Shown piece after piece: positions 28,479-30,986 of a stretch of 30,986 nt of DNA. The stretch's first letter is position 1, and every line of letters starts with the position of its first letter. The stretch comes from SIG607 sp045537575 (GTDB taxonomy: Bacteria > Bacillota > Clostridia > Oscillospirales > Acutalibacteraceae), in contig JAZSPU010000017.1 in assembly GCA_045537575.1 (NCBI GenBank), forward strand, positions 1-30,986, read 5' to 3'. The notes below the pieces were generated by a model. The model worked only from the letters and a program-made list of their open reading frames with translations. It had not been told where the DNA came from and searched no databases. The position numbers and the translations under genes were made by a program.

Positions 28479-29768
28479 ATGGAACCAATTAAAGTAATAT
28501 TAATCGGCGCAGGTGATAGAGGCAGAACCTATACAGGCATTATGAAGAATTATCCTGAGCAGTTTAAAGTAATAGGCGTTGCTGAGCCTACTGATAACAC
28601 AAGAGAGGCTGTAAAAAAATCACACGGTATTCCCGAAGAGAACTGCTACGTTACATGGGAACATATTTTAGACAGACCTAAGTTTGCTGATGTTGCAATT
28701 ATTTCCACTATGGATCAGCTTCACTTTGAACCCGCTATGAAGGCTTTGGAGCTTGGTTATGACCTTCTTTTAGAAAAGCCTGTTGCTCCTTCTCCCGAAG
28801 AGTGCGGTCTTATTTATAAGCAGGCTGAAAAGTATGGAAGAAAGATTATGGTTTGCCACGTTCTTCGTTATACTCCTTATTTTATGCAGCTTAAAAAGAT
28901 TATTGATGACGGTGTTTTAGGCAAGGTTGTTTCTATAAATCATACCGAGGCAGTTGGTAATCTTCATCAGAGCCATAGCTTTGTAAGAGGTAACTGGGGT
29001 AACTCCGGTCGTGCTTCCTTTATGCTTTTGCAGAAATGCTGTCACGATATTGATATCCTCCAGTGGCTTGTAGGCAAAAAGTGTGATAAGATTCATTCCT
29101 TTGGTTCTCTTAGCTACTTCAGAGAAGAAAATGCTCCCGAAGGTGCTCCCGAAAGATGCTTTGAAGGCTGTCCTGAATATGATACCTGTCCTTATAACAG
29201 CGTAAAACTCTATTATGATGATAAGAAAAATATGTGGTTCAGATGTGCTTCAACACAAAAGGTTGATCCTACTGATGAGGACGTTATGGAAGCGCTTAAG
29301 ACTACTCAGTACGGAAAATGTGTATTTAAGTGTGATAACGACGTTGTTGACCATCAGACCGTTAATATGGAATTTGAAGATAAGACTACAGTTCTTCTTA
29401 CAATGTGCGCCTTTACTAAGGGCGGCAGATACAGTGATATAATGGGTACCAAGGGTATGCTTCACTGTGAAATGGGTGCCGAAGACGGCAAACAGTTCCG
29501 CTTCTACGATTTTGCTACAAAAGAATTCCGTTATCTCGACTCTGAAATTGCTGTTACAGGTGACTCTATTACTTCCGGTCACGGCGGTGGTGATGCCGGT
29601 ACCGTTAATGCTCTTTATAAGTATCTTACCGGTGAACTCGGTAAAGAGGACGTAAGCGAAATCGGTATTTCCTGCTATAACCACCTTCTTGTATTTGCTG
29701 CTGAAGACTCTCGTGTTTCCGGCAAGGTTATTGAGGTTAAGGATTATACCGACAAATATATGAAATAA
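28479..29768 (+). CDS. Gfo/Idh/MocA-family NAD(P)-dependent oxidoreductase
   Basis: Members oxidise or reduce sugars and cyclitols such as glucose, inositol, or hexosamine derivatives. The Rossmann opening VILIGAGDRGR has GAGDRG at residues 10-15, followed by the conserved LLLEKPVAPS with Glu99-Lys100-Pro101, and CCHDIDILQWLVG as the active-site helix. It carries a cysteine-rich stretch, C227FEGC231PEYDTC237P, with more cysteines in RCAST and YGKCVFKCDND; these are typical of a subgroup and may bind metal, but this is not established here. Its 429 residues are longer than classical members (about 340-390). A strong AGGAGG at 28464-28469 precedes ATG. It ends at its own terminator, so it is probably a single-gene unit controlled with the AraC protein. 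Confidence 0.93.
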   Translation: MEPIKVILIGAGDRGRTYTGIMKNYPEQFKVIGVAEPTDNTREAVKKSHGIPEENCYVTWEHILDRPKFADVAIISTMDQLHFEPAMKALELGYDLLLEKPVAPSPEECGLIYKQAEKYGRKIMVCHVLRYTPYFMQLKKIIDDGVLGKVVSINHTEAVGNLHQSHSFVRGNWGNSGRASFMLLQKCCHDIDILQWLVGKKCDKIHSFGSLSYFREENAPEGAPERCFEGCPEYDTCPYNSVKLYYDDKKNMWFRCASTQKVDPTDEDVMEALKTTQYGKCVFKCDNDVVDHQTVNMEFEDKTTVLLTMCAFTKGGRYSDIMGTKGMLHCEMGAEDGKQFRFYDFATKEFRYLDSEIAVTGDSITSGHGGGDAGTVNALYKYLTGELGKEDVSEIGISCYNHLLVFAAEDSRVSGKVIEVKDYTDKYMK

Positions 29769-29798
29769 TCTCTAATAGACATAATAATTTATAAAAGC

Positions 29799-29838
29799 AC
29801 CCTCCGTTTATGTGATAGGTAAACGGAGGGTATTTTTT
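29799..29838 (+). terminator. Terminator of the Gfo/Idh/MocA gene
   Basis: The perfect 12-bp stem ACCCTCCGTTTA (29799-29810) with TAAACGGAGGGT (29820-29831) has a 9-nt loop and is followed by T residues. Confidence 0.93.
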
Positions 29839-30007
29839 TAGTTATTGAAGTTATGAACAGGTTATTGACATAAGTTATGCACTAAATGTGTAAAATTATG
29901 TCGGTGAATGTCGCAAATTAACCGCTTATTATTTATTTTGACAGTAGAAGGATAGGTCAGGTCATACTGCTGTTAAAAGTAAATATAAAAGAAAAGAGGT
30001 TAATTTT

Positions 30008-30649
30008 ATGATTTATGCAAAAGTTAAGGGTCAGCATATCACAGTTTGTGCCGACCCTGTTTATTCTGATTCTATAAATTTTTTGTCACTTAAACTGGAG
30101 CTTTCTAATGAGTGGAACGGCTATGAAGTGACAGCAATTTTTAAGGGAAACAGCGGAAAAAACGTTTCTGCAATTCTTAATGAAGAAAGCGGTTTTTACA
30201 TCGGGGATAATACTTTTCTTGTGCCTTATGAGGTTATTAAAGTTCCTTCCTTCACATTTTCGCTTATAGGAACAAAAGAAGACAGCCGTATTACCACAAA
30301 TGCGGCAAAGGTAGAGGTTTTCGAGAGCGGTTATGGGCAGGGAGAGGTTCCGGATGATCCGACACCGAGTGAATATGAGCAACTTTTAGCGCTTTATCAG
30401 TCTTCCTTGAATATTGCCCAAAGCGTTAGAGAAGATGCCGATAACGGCGTATTCAAAGGCGATAAAGGTGACAAGGGCGATAAAGGCGATAAGGGAGATA
30501 ATGGTGCGGACGGTAAGAACGGTGTTGACGGCAAGGATGGTATAAACGGCATTGACGGAAAGGATTACCTGCTTACCGAAGACGATAAAAACGAAATAGC
30601 AAATATCGTTCTTGATATTATGCCCGACGGAGATGAGGTGAGCTATTAA
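30008..30649 (+). CDS. Collagen-like protein with an N-terminal beta domain
   Basis: This 213-residue protein has a beta-rich N-terminal domain (1-110; IYAKVKGQHITVCADPVYSD and FTFSLIGTK), a helical linker (SEYEQLLALYQSSLNIAQSV) and twelve Gly-x-y triplets (151-186). The triplets start GDKGDKGDKGDK and continue GKNGVDGKDGIN. A short tail, LLTEDDKNEIANIVLDIMP, follows. Gly-x-y repeats usually trimerise into a collagen-like rod. Linker, rod and tail together are common in phage-tail or surface-appendage proteins of Firmicutes; no signal peptide is present, which favours a tail or similar assembly. AAGAGG precedes ATG. The next gene overlaps it by one base, indicating an operon continuing right. 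A TTGACA at 29938 is not followed by a good -10. Confidence 0.72.
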   Translation: MIYAKVKGQHITVCADPVYSDSINFLSLKLELSNEWNGYEVTAIFKGNSGKNVSAILNEESGFYIGDNTFLVPYEVIKVPSFTFSLIGTKEDSRITTNAAKVEVFESGYGQGEVPDDPTPSEYEQLLALYQSSLNIAQSVREDADNGVFKGDKGDKGDKGDKGDNGADGKNGVDGKDGINGIDGKDYLLTEDDKNEIANIVLDIMPDGDEVSY

Positions 30650-30986
30650 TGGCTAAAAAGGTTTATGATGAAGAAAATATTCGCGCTATAGCTGATAAAA
30701 TCCGCGAAAAAACGGGTGGAGACTTGACCTACAAGACAAGCGAAATGCCGCAGGGTATCGAGGACGTTTACGAAGCAGGACAAAAATCAGAATACGATAG
30801 GTTTTGGGATAACTACCAAGATAACGGAAACCGCACGGACTATGCTAACGCCTTTGCTGGTGAAGGGTGGACTGCCGAAACTTTCAAACCTAAATATGAT
30901 ATGAAACCGACAAATGCTTATATGATTTTTAGAACAAATTTAATGGAAATAGATTTAGTAGAATATCTTGAAAATTTAGGTATAAC
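30649..30986 (+). CDS. Partial gene of an appendage/tail-type module
   Basis: The frame starts with ATG at 30649, overlapping the preceding stop by one base (TAATG), and runs to the right edge, giving about 112 residues without a stop. The opening KKVYDEENIRAIADKIREK then reads LTYKTSEMPQGIEDVYEAG, QKSEYDRFWDNYQDNGNRTD and YANAFAGEGWTAETFKPKY. The EYDRFWDxYQ-x-NGNRTDY stretch is a recurrent piece of large clostridial proteins that often continue into leucine-rich repeats, or of phage-tail-associated proteins. I cannot name a function from this part. Its tight coupling to the collagen-like gene suggests they act together. Confidence 0.7.
   Translation, partial: MAKKVYDEENIRAIADKIREKTGGDLTYKTSEMPQGIEDVYEAGQKSEYDRFWDNYQDNGNRTDYANAFAGEGWTAETFKPKYDMKPTNAYMIFRTNLMEIDLVEYLENLGI

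Noticed and set aside
29841..29883. DnaA-box cluster of a replication origin
   Set aside because: No repeat matches TTATCCACA fully, and no dnaA, dnaN or initiator gene lies nearby.
29864..29896. Promoter with TTGACA before the collagen-like gene
   Set aside because: No acceptable -10 lies 16-18 bases away; the nearest TAAAAT is 21 bases downstream.

Overview
The window looks like chromosomal DNA from an anaerobic, endospore-forming Firmicute of the class Clostridia, most likely an Oscillospiraceae-type gut bacterium. The reasons are a gerAA-gerAC-gerAB germination operon, the housekeeping run RNase J-rplI-dnaB-tilS-ftsH, AGGAGG-type ribosome sites, and moderate GC (27 of 60 bases in one sampled coding line). 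The species cannot be named from the sequence alone.

Layout. (1) Positions 1-1850 are an accessory, AT-rich edge: a leucine-rich-repeat protein, the 3' remnant of a polysaccharide deacetylase, arrays of tiny hairpins and a short XRE regulator. (2) Positions 1848-5570 are metabolic: a HAD phosphatase, an Ldh2-type malate/lactate dehydrogenase followed 17 bp later by a malic enzyme, then a small lipoprotein with its own promoter and terminator. (3) Positions 5612-12587 are the core operon rnj-rplI-dnaB-tilS-ftsH, bounded by a promoter and a strong terminator. (4) Positions 12590-13355 hold two small genes on the minus strand, joined by a hairpin that buries the ribosome site of the second. (5) Positions 13435-17197 encode a two-subunit ABC exporter with one degenerate ATP site. 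(6) Positions 17204-19192 carry a membrane-bound nucleotide-sugar 4,6-dehydratase of the CapD/WbpM type.

(7) Positions 19220-24130 are spore-related. A beta-sandwich protein and a SpoIID-like protein with three peptidoglycan-binding repeats run on the plus strand. They converge, with a 10-bp overlap, on the gerAA-gerAC-gerAB operon, whose GerAC is only about half the usual length. (8) tRNA-Leu(CAA) follows with its own promoter and terminator, then about 370 bp of hairpin arrays and inverted repeats. (9) Positions 24733-25694 carry a DUF6440-like protein and an XRE regulator with membrane segments and a zinc ribbon. (10) Positions 25751-29838 form a carbohydrate locus: a family 3 glycosidase, a divergently read AraC regulator and a Gfo/Idh/MocA oxidoreductase. 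(11) From 30008 to the right edge, a collagen-like protein overlaps the start of a further gene; the pair resembles appendage or phage-tail-type modules.

The points most worth a second look are the arrays of 3-nt-loop hairpins, tied to a 16-base word found at both ends of the window; the hairpin that hides a ribosome site at 12896-12936; the SpoIID-like spore protein without a signal peptide; the shortened GerAC; and the paired operators at the family 3 glycosidase. I do not see a clear multi-gene system of a new kind, such as a defence or secretion system.
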